Positions 1-16,400 of a stretch of DNA of 64,000 bases are shown in pieces; the first letter of the stretch is position 1; the number at the start of each line of letters is the position of its first letter. The position numbers and the translations under genes were made by a program. The stretch covers positions 18,107,835 through 18,171,834 of the forward strand of contig NC_003076.8 of assembly GCF_000001735.4 (NCBI RefSeq), given 5' to 3'. This stretch comes from Arabidopsis thaliana. Taxonomy: Eukaryota > Streptophyta > Magnoliopsida > Brassicales > Brassicaceae. A model generated the notes under the pieces. It saw only the letters and a list, made by a program, of their open reading frames with translations. It was not told where the DNA came from and made no database searches.

Positions 1-319
1 ATCATTTCCATTCTGAAAATTAACGATGTACATTTTTTTTTAAAAGATAGTGTATATTAATTAGTTTGTTATAGTTTTGACCAAAAAATTAAAATAAAAT
101 TATCAGTTAGTTAAATTTAAAATCCAATCTGAAAAAGATATATATGTAACAAAATTTGTTTTTTTAAAAAACACTCTCTGCGTCTGGAAAAAAAAAAAAA
201 GATTAAAAACCAATAAAGAAAGTTTCGGAACTAATTAGGGCTTCCTTTTGCTTACATGAAATATACCGTCGCAAGTCATCTAGCACTCTGCTTCGTAAGT
301 TTCGTCTTATCTGTTCTAG
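1..319. other. AT-rich upstream spacer
   Basis: No coding signal is seen. The stretch is AT-rich with a poly-A run near 190 and presumably holds the promoter and leader of the F-box gene that follows. Confidence 0.5.
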
Positions 320-1759
320 AGAAAAGGTCTTACCATTCCAGAAGAAGTTTATGAAGACAAGATCAGTAAATTGTCCGACGACTTGCTTGTGCAGATTCTA
401 TTGCTTGTCTCCACAAAAGATGCAGTGGCCACCACGGTTTTGTCAAAACGCTGGCGTTTCATATGGACAATGATGCCTAGACTTGAGTACAAAGATGATA
501 AGAAAAGCAAACAGAGTATTTGGTTGTTTCTTGACCAGTCACTGCAACTCCACAAGGCACCTGTGCTACACAGCTTGTGTATCAAACTTGGTTCACAATG
601 TCCTGTTGATGTTGAAGTCGGCAAATGGGTTGCAAAGGCCGTTGATCGCTTTGTGCGTAAGCTAAAGTTTAAGCTTCTCTGGTCCGCAGATCCAATCAGC
701 TTACCTAAGAGCCTTTACACATGTGAAACGCTAGTGAAACTGAAAATCTCCGACAAGGTTCTCACAGATTTTCCTTCTTCTCCCGCGTGCCTCCCATCCC
801 TTAAAAAGCTCAACCTAATCAATGTGGTTTATAAAGACGATGCTTCTCTCATTAGGTTCTTATCAAGCTGCTCTGTTATTGAGAAACTACGAGTGGAACG
901 AGAAGGGAATGACAATATCAAGAATTTCAATGTGATAGTGCCTTCTTTACATGACTTAACGTATACTGATTACAATGATATTTATAGTTATGTAGGAAAC
1001 TCGGTCAGGTTCTTGGTTATAGATACTCCGGCAGTGAAGTACATTCACCTCACTAATTGTTCAAAACAGTATTGCTTGATCAAGAACATGCCTTGTCTTG
1101 ATCGTGCATATATAAGTGTTCATACGTACGCTGATGACAAGTTGCCAAGATCTCTTTCGTCCGTCTTGTTTCTTGAGTTGGATTTGGCTGATGAAATGGT
1201 AGCTTTCTCTATCTCTTGTGATCACATTTTTTGAACCTACTAATTATGTTTTTTTTTTCTATGGCAGCTTTTGCGTTGTAGCGCTATCAACTTCTCTCGA
1301 CTTACAGAGTTAATAATTTGTCCGGATGAATCAGACTGGTTGGAACCACTCATGCTTTTACTTGGAAAATCTCCAAAGCTAAAAAAACTTTCGGTTGATT
1401 ATGTAGGTATCTTCCTCCTCTTTTAGTAACAACTAATTAAAATCGCTTCATATACATCCCTTGTTTGTTTCCAGGGACCAACCGAAAACCCCGAGGATCT
1501 CCCACTTTCATGGAACGAACCGAGTTCAGTTCCTGGTTGCTTGTCTTCTCATCTCGAGATCTTTGAATGGGTGGAAAAATATGGAGGAAGAGTAGAAGAG
1601 TTAGGATTCGTCACGTACATCCTAGCTAACTCGAAGTGTTTAAAAAGAGCAACAATCTCCCTAAGGTCTGCATTCAACCTTGAACAGAAACAAAAGGTGA
1701 TGAAGGAATTGGATTCAATTCCTAGAGTTTCCAAGTCATCTCAGCTTCTTCTCAAATGA
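320..1759 (+). CDS. F-box/FBD protein gene with a disrupted start (likely At5g44850)
   Basis: Three exons join in phase: up to 1198, 1268-1402 and 1475-1759. The product begins with an F-box (KLSDDLLVQILLLVSTKDAV, then VLSKRW), continues with RNI/LRR-like repeats, and ends with an FBD domain from LPLSWNEPSSVPGCL onward. F-box proteins bind SKP1 and give substrate specificity to SCF ubiquitin ligases; the substrate here is unknown. The F-box frame opens at 320 but has no ATG upstream of the motif. An ATG at 351 lies in another frame, and one extra base after it would give the usual M-E-D-K-I-S start, so a one-base deletion at codon 2 is likely. It may be a pseudogene or may start elsewhere. 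The F-box/FBD assignment is firm; integrity is doubtful. Confidence 0.8.
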
Positions 1760-1959
1760 AAAATTGTATTGTTTCTCTTTGGTATTACCATTTTGCCACA
1801 TACATCAAGTCTCTACATTTGAGTTTATATACTTACTGCAACTTACTACTCTTGAAAGTGATTTGAGATGTCTCATATATATGCACACATCAAATTTCAC
1901 ATGATGATTCAGGAATAGGCGTACATAAGTTTCCAACAAAGGCTCTTCAGATGCCTAAT

Positions 1960-2387
1960 ACTAAGTAATACTACATGATAAAGAGGATGTGCTGGCTCCT
2001 GCAATAAAAGACAAGGATGTTCCAATATGATTGTTCTGATCAATTATTACCTTCACCTCTTTCCATTCACCTTTCAAAGTAGCTTGATACAGAGGAATAC
2101 AAAGATTCAGGTCTTTCTCTCTTTCAGGGGTTTAAACTTGACCCGGTAGTGATGTGCTCGCTCCTGCAATATCCACTCTGAGTCTCTCACAGCTTCTTGA
2201 GATTTATTCCAGCTGTCCAGATTGTTCTTCGTTGTAGATTGAGTTAAAGCACCTGATCCTGAGCTATAGAGAAAAGATGGGAAGTTTAAGACTCACTGGT
2301 TACCTTCAAGGACTGTCTCTGGTGTGGCATAGGCATAGTCTGCTTCGCTTCTGATCTTGCGAAAGGGATCTATATCCTCCATTGTTG
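1960..2387 (-). pseudogene. Ankyrin-family (ACD6-like) N-terminal remnant
   Basis: On the minus strand an ATG at about 2379 opens MEDIDPFRKIRSEADYAYAT and reaches a stop after 29 codons. Further on, another frame reads DLNLCIPLYQATLKGEWKEV, which matches the first repeat of plant ankyrin/PGG-domain membrane proteins (usual form LYQAALKGDWKAAK). Stops and frame changes separate the pieces, no full ankyrin array or PGG domain follows, and a short segment containing GAGC-AGCACATC occurs twice (near 1990 and 2155). This is best read as a broken 5' piece of such a gene. It could instead be a short spliced gene that I cannot resolve. Confidence 0.5.
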
Positions 2388-2853
2388 CTAAATAAACGAT
2401 AAAGTCAACCAAGAGGGGAAAAAAAGCTTGAGAGAGTGCTCGTTACAAATTGTGATATACAATTCAATATGCAAGACACAAAAGTTCTGTTGCAAAAAAC
2501 CAGAAAACATGTAACCCACAATGCTTGAATCTCCAATGCAATTGCTCCTTAGAACAAGTTAGCTCTCATGCGCACAATACAAGACTAATATGACAAGTAA
2601 TACTGTAACGGAACCAAACAATTGTCTAATAAACAAATTTATTTCATTAATCTTCCAATTTTGGGAAGAAAAAAACAACACTATGAAATTACAAAGGAAC
2701 AGAACATCTGCAATATAAGTCTATCCCCCAAATTAATTCAGATTATGCAAAAGCTAATACAAACACTATAGAAAATTACAAACATTACAACTTACAATGA
2801 CAAACCGCAAAAACCGTTTCTTCTTCATCATCATCATCCAATCCATTTAACGA

Positions 2854-3819
2854 TTAAATATCAAAGTTCTCCATCTGAATACTGCTCTTTAACGGCACAT
2901 AGTCACCAAGATATCCACCAAGATGATCGTGCAACGCAGATTTATCAATCGGCTGATGATGAAAACTCTTACAAACATAGTAAAACACACTCTGCACAAG
3001 CAGCCCAACTAGATTCACAATCACTAGAATCCCAACCAAGAAACCACCAACAACAATCTTCGTAAACAACCCGAAATCATCACCTCCATGAACCACAACA
3101 CCACCGAAAACACCAGCAGTGATTCCACAAAGAGCAAGATACATAAAAACCATCGAACACGCCATATTAGTTCTTCCATTAAGCAACTCGTAACTCTTCT
3201 TCATCGCGGCGATACCGTAAATCGGTTCAAGAACAGAGACTACACTAGCTAAATGCCACCAAGCAGTCATGTAAACATGAACACCCAAAAACAGAACGAA
3301 AATCACAACCATCGAGAAGACAGCGAGAATCACGCTTTGTAAATCGATAGCTACGATCAAAACAACGAGAAACAACAAGAAGACAGAGTTGTACACAAGC
3401 ATCATTAAAGAAACCCAAAGGAAGGTAATGAACAAACGCTTCAAAACCAGAGGAATCGCTGACATTGTTGAAGAGAAAGAAACTGGCTTTCCCGTGTAAA
3501 GCGAAGCGACGGTGAAGACGACGGCGGCTGTTGAGAGAAGAGAGAAGGCGAAGAGGAAGATGACGTAGATGAATTGATAAATGAGAAGAAGGGTCCATTC
3601 GTGATTGGTTTTAGATTGATCTGAAGGAGGAGTTGCATCTAGCTGAGCTAAGATTGGTTGGGTAAAGAGGGAATGAGCGAGGATTGCGAAGGAGAGAGGG
3701 AAAATTAGGGTTAGGGTTATGAGGTAGAAGGTTTTTGGGGAAAATTTGGGGATTGTTGTGGATTCACGTAATATGCCTTGAATGTTGAGAAATTGAAGCT
3801 CTTCTGCAGCGAGATCCAT
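2854..3819 (-). CDS. Six-span plant membrane protein (likely At5g44860)
   Basis: A single-exon frame of 321 aa. It has about six hydrophobic segments near residues 30-52, 75-108, 130-160, 163-184, 220-243 and 255-283, with a soluble N-terminus and a short C-terminal tail. This pattern belongs to a plant family of uncharacterised integral membrane proteins, which databases sometimes name polyadenylate-binding protein 1-B-binding. No catalytic motif is visible and I assign no function. The start is the first ATG after an upstream stop, and the leader beyond it is pyrimidine-rich when read on the minus strand. It has no tandem copies, unlike the families around it, and looks like a stable host gene. 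Confidence 0.85.
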   Translation of the reverse strand: MDLAAEELQFLNIQGILRESTTIPKFSPKTFYLITLTLIFPLSFAILAHSLFTQPILAQLDATPPSDQSKTNHEWTLLLIYQFIYVIFLFAFSLLSTAAVVFTVASLYTGKPVSFSSTMSAIPLVLKRLFITFLWVSLMMLVYNSVFLLFLVVLIVAIDLQSVILAVFSMVVIFVLFLGVHVYMTAWWHLASVVSVLEPIYGIAAMKKSYELLNGRTNMACSMVFMYLALCGITAGVFGGVVVHGGDDFGLFTKIVVGGFLVGILVIVNLVGLLVQSVFYYVCKSFHHQPIDKSALHDHLGGYLGDYVPLKSSIQMENFDI

Positions 3820-5808
3820 GGCTGAGATTAGGGTTTGTAGAGAGATTGGAGAAGAATGTTAAAGGGGGTGACTTTTTTTGAAGATCGGATGGATTTTTTT
3901 TTTCTCAGAGATCTCAACAGGGAGAGAAAAAAGACAAGGAAGACGGTCACTTCATGGTTAAAAAAGTTTGTTGGAAAATGAACTAAAAATTCTAAATTTA
4001 GCATCAAAGACACGACGAGAAAGAAAAGAGACAGGGTCAAAGATTTTGTTTTTTTTTTTAAAAAGAAATATAGTTCACTAATTAAATCATGGTTAATTAC
4101 CTTCTTATTTGCTAAGAAAATTTGAGACAGTTAACTAAAACTCACTTTTCTTCGTAAGCATTGTAGGAATTCGGTACTATTCAAAAAGAGGGAAAATTCC
4201 AAAACAAAAACACAATTATTTATTAATTAGACGTTTAATATGTAATACTTTATGGTTAGAAGAAAAATATGCATATTAATAAAAATTGTGCAATTTTATC
4301 TTCAAAAAACTAATTGATGTTATTTTCATATCAATAATTTTACAACAAAATTTTAATTTTAATTTTACTCTTACTAGTTCAATTAATCATTAATATTTAA
4401 GTGATGCAACATTAATTTTATTTTATTTTTAAATTTACTGTTTATTAATATTTTGTTTCTGTATTCATCCCAAAAGATTTTGTTTTTCTAAAATAGATTA
4501 TTTTATTTTTAAAATTCAAGAGAAAACAAATTAACCATTTTTATGAATAGATAAATTTTGAGAAATACAATGACTTTGGGATTGAGATTTTGTCGAAAAT
4601 ACTTTTATTGGTGAAGAATTTAAATTCAAATAGAGAGTTTCTCACGACGAAGAAGAAGTTCATATCGATGTTCGTTGATATCATATCCATCACAACGAAA
4701 AAAAATCGTGAACGGCTATCGAATTCGATGTTGGAAAAAGAGGGCAAAAGGAGATTGTTTAACGGCGATTCACATAGCGATTAATCGAGAAAATCTAGAA
4801 TCAAAAATTGAATCCTAAGAGAAAACGTCTCTTTCATTTTCTCCTAATTTTTTATGTTGAATTTTAAAATAAATGAATATATAATAGTAAATGAAATTTT
4901 AAAATTAATGTACATAAAATTAATTTCTTTATCCAAAAGTGTAAAATTAATGCCACGTCATCTTAAAAACTAATAATTAATTGAGATAGTACGTGCATAA
5001 TTATCATATTTTTTTATGATATCGTTATTATGAAAATAACCACATTTAAATGTTTAAATATTAAACTACACAGTTTATTAATCTTTTTCATCCAACCAAA
5101 AACTATTAGATATTAAACGTCCAAATAAAAAATGAGATTTTTTCCTTTCAAAATATGTTTACAAAATTGGGCTTTTTTTCTTTTGAATTTTGATTTTATA
5201 CTTCTCAACCTAGCAAAAATTCGATGTCGGTTATAAAAATAAATCTCTATCAAAAATTTGTTACGTAGAGGAATACGACTAAAGGAAGAGAAGAAAATAG
5301 GGCTATATTAATTTATATACCCAGAAAACATAAAAATAAAAAATAAACTTATAATTTTTTTTATAATTAGTTCTCTTTCCACAACTTCTATAAGTTGGAC
5401 TAAAATACCCTTTCGCTCATAATAAACTAATTAACAACATAAGAAAATTGTTACCGACATCTTTTATATGATTCAGATGATATTGTTTATCAAATATATA
5501 AGTAAGAATATATTATGAATTAACTGATAACTGTTATGTTAACAAGATAACAAAATATATAGCAATAAGTTTATAACTATATTGTGTTAAACCATATTGT
5601 ATCGCGATAAGTTTATAAATATATTATGTTAAATTATCTTGTACCAATAATTTTTTGTTGTTCATTATGTTTTGTTATTTGTTAATTATTTTAATATGAT
5701 GTAATTATATTGATTTGATATGATATACATATTATTTTGATATAAAATTTAATACTTATCCATTAAAATAACGTGTGCATAATCAAAATCCGGATTATTA
5801 TGATTAAA
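3820..5808. other. AT-rich intergenic spacer
   Basis: About 2 kb of AT-rich DNA with no supportable gene. The open frames near 4541-4784 are low-complexity and have no recognisable domain. Old, unrecognisable transposon sequence is possible. Confidence 0.5.
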
Positions 5809-6168
5809 TCCTCTTATTATTAAAAGAGAAGTACAAATTGAATTTTTGTCTAATTTGACCTCAATTTTGATTTCAATTTTGGATTTTCTTCTTTGCTATT
5901 CAAAATCATTAAGGGTAATTTGGTCTTAACAATCTATTAAACTTTATATGATCCGATTCAATCTAAACCGTTCAATAAAATTAATTCCCTTCAATCTAAA
6001 CCGTTCAACAAAAATAAGTAAATAACAAAAAAAAATCCCAATTATTATTTAGTTATGTTTGTTTTAAAAATTTTTATTTATAAGTTTAAGATATCAAATT
6101 TATTCAAATATTTAGTATAAAAACCAAATAAACCGATTGTCCGCGGTAAACCGCGGGTTAAATCCTAG
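5809..6168 (+). mobile_element. Non-autonomous Helitron, copy 1
   Basis: The element starts TC after an A and ends CTAG before a T, as Helitrons do. A GC hairpin (CCGCGG-TAAA-CCGCGG) sits about 10 bases before the 3' end. It is about 360 bp long with no coding capacity. A close copy in the same orientation lies at 39720-40072, which confirms both ends. It would depend on RepHel proteins supplied from elsewhere. Confidence 0.8.
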
Positions 6169-6831
6169 TAGATAGTTAAAATGTATAGCAAAATAGAATG
6201 CGTAAGATTAAAATTTTAGTTTTTAGAAATTTACTAAACAAAATACAGAAAAGGTGTGTTGACAACTATTTAAAATTTAAATATAATCAATAAGATATAG
6301 TTAAAGTTATTAAGTGTATAGCAAAATAAAAATTGTAAGAATAAAATTGGATTTAAAATTTTTTTAGTAAATTAAATATTTTAAAAATAGGGATTATCAT
6401 TTACTGTTTAGAATTCAAATATCATCGATAAAAATTTATACTATTGTTTTATAAATCCGCTTATCTAGACGGGCCTAACCTAGTAAATATATAATACACA
6501 TCTTATCATTCGGTCAAAATATTATGAAAACATCATTAAAATTTGATGATTACATTCCATAAGTAATTTGTTAAAGCATTATGCATTTTCCTGTTCTATG
6601 GACATTAATTTGAACCATACGACTCCATCTAATTCACTTGTTCTCGGCAGCTAGCATTCGAATCCTGACTTTTCAAATACAAATTATCGGTCAAGATGGG
6701 TGTGCGTTACGTTCATTTACAAATCACTAAAAATGAGTGGTGAATAATCATTTGGACAATACGGATACATTCATCGAAGTTGACTCCATTATCCTACCGT
6801 CGTCTCCTAACAATCGAAGCACAACTTTGCA
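6169..6831. other. LAZ5 upstream spacer with repeat debris
   Basis: AT-rich. A segment around 6170-6210 recurs around 6280-6340 (both contain GTATAGCAAAATA), and a CCTAGT at about 6479 could be the end of another old Helitron. The part after 6600 is less AT-rich and likely holds the LAZ5 promoter and leader. Confidence 0.4.
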
Positions 6832-10774
<3,943 letters not shown>

Positions 10775-11210
10775 AAGTAGGCAGTTTTTAGAAAATTATT
10801 TGAGAACTAGACAGTTTTTTTGGAAATATGCTGAGAGAGTACTTTTTATTGGGCTTGTCTAATAGGATTCATGTGAGATAGAAAAAAGTAGCAAAAATCC
10901 AAAAGAGGTGTCAAATACAATAGTAGCCTTGTGTTTTAAAAACACACATTCCGGCTGGGTTCGACGAAACAAATTGGATTGGGTTTTAAAACTCATTTTA
11001 GGCCCGTTAACTCCAATTCGTATTAAGTGAGCCCAAATATTTGAGCCCGATAGTTTCATTACGTTTTTTATCCAAATAACTTCTGAGCCCGTGTTTATTC
11101 TGAGATTGAGTTACTTTACTCTTCTTGGTTTTTCACGAACCCTAGCCACAGTCGGTGTACAACAAATCGAGGGTGAACGAGTTCGAGAAGAGAGACGTTT
11201 GAGAGAAACC

Positions 11211-11410
11211 CAGTACACCAAATGGGTACACTATAATAGTACACCAAGTGAGAACACTAGAACAGTACACCACTAGTACACTAGACTAGTACACTAGCCA
11301 AGATAGAATATAATAGTAGACTAGAATAGTACACCAAATGGGTACACCAATTAGTAACCAAGTGAATTAAAAACAGTACACCACTTTGGTGCACTAGACT
11401 AGTCTACTAT
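11211..11410 (+). repeat. Left subterminal GTACAC-rich repeat block of the MULE
   Basis: Many short copies of AGTACACCAAATGGGTACAC, AACACTAGAACAGTACACCA and ACTAGACTAGTACACTAG. The same sentence of motifs recurs at 24000-24230 in the same orientation. Subterminal arrays of this type commonly serve as transposase binding sites in plant MULEs; that role is inferred here. Confidence 0.8.
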
Positions 11411-12444
11411 TATACTAAAAACATTTAGGAAATGCAATGGAATTAAAAACTATACCCTAAAACTATACACTAAAAGACATTATTGAAATGTAGTGAAATT
11501 CAAAACTATACACTAAAAGTCAAAGAGAGAAGACTAAACCCAAGGAAAACCATATATCATATGGAATGAAGTTTAAAACTATACCCTAAAGCCTTAGATT
11601 ACTAGAATTTAGAATTCCAAGTAAATAAATAAAGGGTTAATTTACTGAATGACCAAATTTGACATCCTTATTAAGAGAATGACCTTCTCCCAGAAAAGTT
11701 GGGTATATAACGTTTTTTTACCATGCGAAATATCCGATATAGCCTCTACGGATGGGCGGCAAAACCATATTCCCGACAGCAGACTTGTAGATGTAGGGGA
11801 GCTAGAGATTGTAGGGCAATGATTACAACGTATCAAAAAAAAAAAGCATGCATTACTTATGCAGTTACTACTAAATAAAGCATGAACTATTTATGAGTGT
11901 AGATCTCAATTTAGAGCTTTCATTACTACAACTTTCTAAGTTTGTACTGAACGTTTCATAAAATACATGCAATTTACAACTGCAGCAGCATGTACTATGA
12001 AAGGATTTATTTCATTTTTTTTTTAAAAAAATAATCATTAAAAAACAAAAAAATTAGTATTGAAATGGAGTATATACCACGATATTGGGCTGGTAACTTT
12101 TTCGGGTGAGTATTGTACTGGATTGATTATTCAACAAGGTGAATGGGCTTTTACCTTGAATCTATGACCAGCAGAAGTACTACGATTTGGTAAACAGCAC
12201 AAGTACTACGGAAACAACATGTGATGTTTTAAAATCACAATAATCATATCGGAGCAACTTGGAAAGAAAACATAAGAGAAAATTATTAGAAAAATTCCCG
12301 GATGTGACAATAAAAAGCGCGAGCAAAGAGAGATGGAGATACGTATCAGACGCATTTAATGCGGCGTCAGAGGATATACAGCTTCCAACGTAATATATTG
12401 TTGTATGTGTAAACCCTTTTCTTTAGTGTAGCACTTTTTAACAC

Positions 12445-13147
12445 AAGGTTTGTGTGCTTATGCTATACGCTACAAAATGGCAGGTCGATAAGTTGACACG
12501 TTGGTCAATGACGTCAAGATTACGAATAGGCAAGTGGGGGCAGAAGATATACTGAATCTATACCTCGGTTCACGGAAATGTGTAAAGCAAAGACTAAGTA
12601 AATCACATGGTTATTTTGACGATAACATGCAATACAAATAAAGAACACTTAACACTTCGATTTGACATTGGTTAATTGTGTAAAGCAAGGTTTGTGTGCT
12701 TATGCTATACGCTACAGAATGGCAGGTCGTTAAGTTGACACGTTGGTCAATGACGTCAAGATTACGAATAGGCAAGTGGGGGCAGAAGATATACTACCTC
12801 GGTTCACGAAAATGTGTAAAGCAAAGACTAAGTAAATCACCTGGTTATTTTGACGATAACATGCAATACAAATAAAGAACACTTAACACTTCGATTTGAC
12901 ATTGGTTAATTGTGTAAAGCAAGGTTTGTGTGCTTATGCTATACGCTACAGAATGGCAGGTCGTTAAGTTGACACGTTGGTCAATGACGTCAAGATTACG
13001 AATAGGCAAGTGGGGGCAGAAGATATACTACCTCGGTTCACGAAAATGTGTAAAGCAAAGACTAAGTAAATCACCTGGTTATTTTGACGATAACATGCAA
13101 TACAAATAAAGAACGCTTACCACTTCGATTTGACATTCGTGAATTGT
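12445..13147 (+). repeat. Three tandem copies of a ~234-242 bp unit
   Basis: Units beginning GGTTTGTGTGCTTATGCTAT start at about 12447, 12689 and 12923, and the third fades out near 13147. The copies are nearly identical, so the array is recent. It ends about 350 bp upstream of the transposase start codon and may belong to its promoter. Confidence 0.9.
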
Positions 13148-13496
13148 CGCTTCACGCCTCCCTCGGGTGTTGGGAGGGAAATCATACCGTTTTGAAATTC
13201 GCGTGGCTGCAAATGGTTAAGCAACTGTTACTAGAAATATCTTTAGTTACTGTAGCCCTAAAAAACAAAGTTAACCTTTTCTATAAAAGAAGAAAGATGG
13301 CAAGATATCATCTCTCACACCTCTACTTCTTCCTATAAAGCACACACTACGTATCCAACAACATCGAAGAACTCGATCATTTCTGTTTTGGTATGCAATT
13401 AATGAATGTTCTTTTGGTCGGGTTTGTTGCTATTTTTAAAAAACTCATGGTTGATTTATCTCTATTTAATGCAACTCTATTAATGTGTAGGTACCG

Positions 13497-16400
13497 ATGG
13501 TGGTTATAACCGAAATAACCGACGATCGTTATGTCAGGACGGTGAGTGGCTCCTGGGCAATCGGAGCTGATGGAACATGGTTATTCATATCCAATCACAA
13601 TAATGCAGTGAGGAGGTTGAGCATTGGGGAAGGGGAGAAGTTAGCATCTGTGCGCCAGCTTGTTAGAGAAGCGTACGGACAGGAATACGTTGAAGGCCCA
13701 CTACACCTGACTTACCAATGGCCTGATTGGATGGACATGGAAACTACCTTTGGTGGGCGCACGAAGCCAGTAAGCATAACTTCAGAGGAGACAATGGGAG
13801 TGTTTCTAGCTATGCGTTTTGAGTTGGAGGACTTGAGTTTGTTTGTCTCCAAGCAAACGGTGGATGATGGTTCCGAAGATGGTGGAACAAGTCAGACTTC
13901 AAGTTACGGATTTGCAGATAAAGGCAAATCACCTTTATACGTCAACGCTGAACGATCACCTAACTACGAGTCCGTTGTGTGGAAAAGGCTTATGGATGAC
14001 GAGGCGGTCCTCCGCTGGATGCGTTCAACGGAAACAGAAGGTCAAAACGTTGGAGACTCTTCTACCAACGTACAACAACACCCTGTGAGACCAGCTGTTG
14101 AGGCAGCTTCCCCGATGTTAACGACTGAAAGTATGGACACAGCGACTGAAGATGGAGATCAGGTAAAATATTCTGCGTTTATTAAATTCAGCCACTCGAA
14201 TATACCATTACAGTACTAAGACATCTATTTACGCAGGAAGAAGACTCAACTGTTGTTGAGGCAGATTTACTTAAAAATCTGGGGTTACCGTCAATTAATT
14301 TAGCCACTGAATCTTACGACTCTCTCAGTGAAGGGGAAGCGTACAACGACGAAAACGACTATCCCGGGGGCGAGACAATTAAGGAGTGCAATTTTTTTGG
14401 GCCTTCCGCAACTAACTTGGTGGAACCTCTAGGTGTACACTTGGATCTCGCGGTACCTCTGCATGAGGCTCTTGAAGACATGTGCCTTAACTTCGCATCT
14501 TTCAACAGGGATGCAGCGCCAACCCTAGACGAACAAGGGGAAGAAGGTACCAATTACATAGCATGTTGTTTTTAAGAACAACACATATTGCAAGAGTGTT
14601 CTAATAATAACCGTCATATAGAGTAACATGTTATTCGTATAAATACCATGCAATAAAAATTTAATTTCGCTGAATTCCTGATTAGTCGTACGAATACAAT
14701 CTTAATATCCACATCATATTTGTTTAGTTTAAATAACAAATTGTATTTAATATCATGTAATATAATGATATGCTTACAAACCAACACATGGTTTCAATTT
14801 ACGTTGATATCCCTGAGATATCCCTAATCAAAATATAGAGTAACATGCTTTAATATTGAACATCATGGGATATAGATATTATGTTGGTCAAAGTGTTACT
14901 ATTTAGTCATACAAATACATGCTTTCTACATTCACAACATGTGTACAGTGTAAATAACACACGAACTTTATTGTTGTGTAGGCCGCGTCGGAATGGAATT
15001 AGCAATTCGGGATGTGGTCTACGAAGGTGATGAACTGTTTGTTGGCCGGGTATTCAAAAATAAACAGGATTGCAATGTCAAATTAGCAGTTCACGCACTT
15101 AATAGACGGTTCCATTTCCGTCGTGATCGTTCCTGCAAGAAACTAATGACTTTAACCTGCATTTCTGAAACATGCCCTTGGCGTGTATACATCGTCAAGC
15201 TGGAGGATTCTGACAATTACCAAATTCGAAGTGCTAATCTCGAGCACACTTGCACTGTAGAAGAAAGGAGTAATTACCACAGAGCAGCAACAACGCGGGT
15301 CATAGGCAGCATAATTCAGTCTAAATATGCGGGCAACAGTCGGGGGCCAAGGGCTATTGACCTTCAACGCATCCTATTGACCGATTACTCAGTTAGAATT
15401 TCCTATTGGAAGGCATGGAAATCAAGAGAAATTGCGATGGATAGTGCACAAGGATCAGCTGCGAATAGTTTCACTCTGTTGCCAGCCTACCTACATGTGC
15501 TGCGCGAGGCTAATCCAGGTTCAATTGTTGATCTAAAGACAGAGGTTGATGGAAAGGGTAATCACCGGTTTAAGTACATGTTCTTAGCATTCGCCGCATC
15601 GATTCAAGGTTTCTCTTGCATGAAACGAGTCATTGTTATTGACGGTGCCCACCTGAAAGGCAAATACGGTGGATGCCTCCTAACCGCCAGCGGCCAAGAC
15701 GCTAATTTCCAGGTTTTTCCCATAGCGTTTGGCGTGGTCGATAGCGAAAACGATGACGCATGGGAATGGTTTTTCCGTGTTTTGAGCACCGCTATACCGG
15801 ATGGAGATAACCTGACCTTCGTCTCAGACAGACATTCCTCCATTTATACCGGTCTTCGAAGGGTAATCCTTAAAATTGATAATTTTAAATGTTACATGTT
15901 ATATACAGCATATGGCTCTTATTTATTTTAGAACACATGCTATCTACCAATATGCCCTGCTATATACGTATAACACATGTTAACATGCAGGTCTACCCAA
16001 AGGCTAAGCACGGGGCATGTATTGTTCATCTGCAACGAAACATAGCGACCTCATATAAGAAGAAACACTTGCTGTTCCACGTGTCAAGAGCTGCGAGGGC
16101 TTTCCGGATCTGTGAATTTCATACATATTTCAATGAGGTGATAAGACTAGATCCGGCTTGCGCACGATACTTGGAATCTGTTGGTTTTTGCCATTGGACA
16201 CGCGCTTATTTCCTTGGGGAAAGATACAACGTCATGACTAGCAATGTGGCGGAGTCTTTGAACGCAGTCTTGAAAGAAGCCCGTGAACTACCAATCATTT
16301 CCTTGTTAGAGTTCATTCGGACCACATTAATTTCCTGGTTTGCTATGAGGCGTGAGGCAGCTAGAACCGAAGCATCGCCTCTACCACCAAAGATGAGAGA

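Noticed and set aside
256-319. A tiny first exon (ATG at 256, GT at 295, AG at 319) for the first F-box gene
   Set aside because: The intron would be 25 bases, too short for plant splicing.
4541-4784. Overlapping 64-68 aa frames on both strands
   Set aside because: AT-rich low-complexity sequence with no domain and no splice context.
6440-6484. A second Helitron end (CCTAGT) near 6479
   Set aside because: No clear GC hairpin and no matching 5' end; too weak to call as a feature.
12445-13147. CRISPR-like array
   Set aside because: Units are about 240 bp with no short repeat/spacer pattern, in a plant transposon; it is an ordinary tandem repeat.
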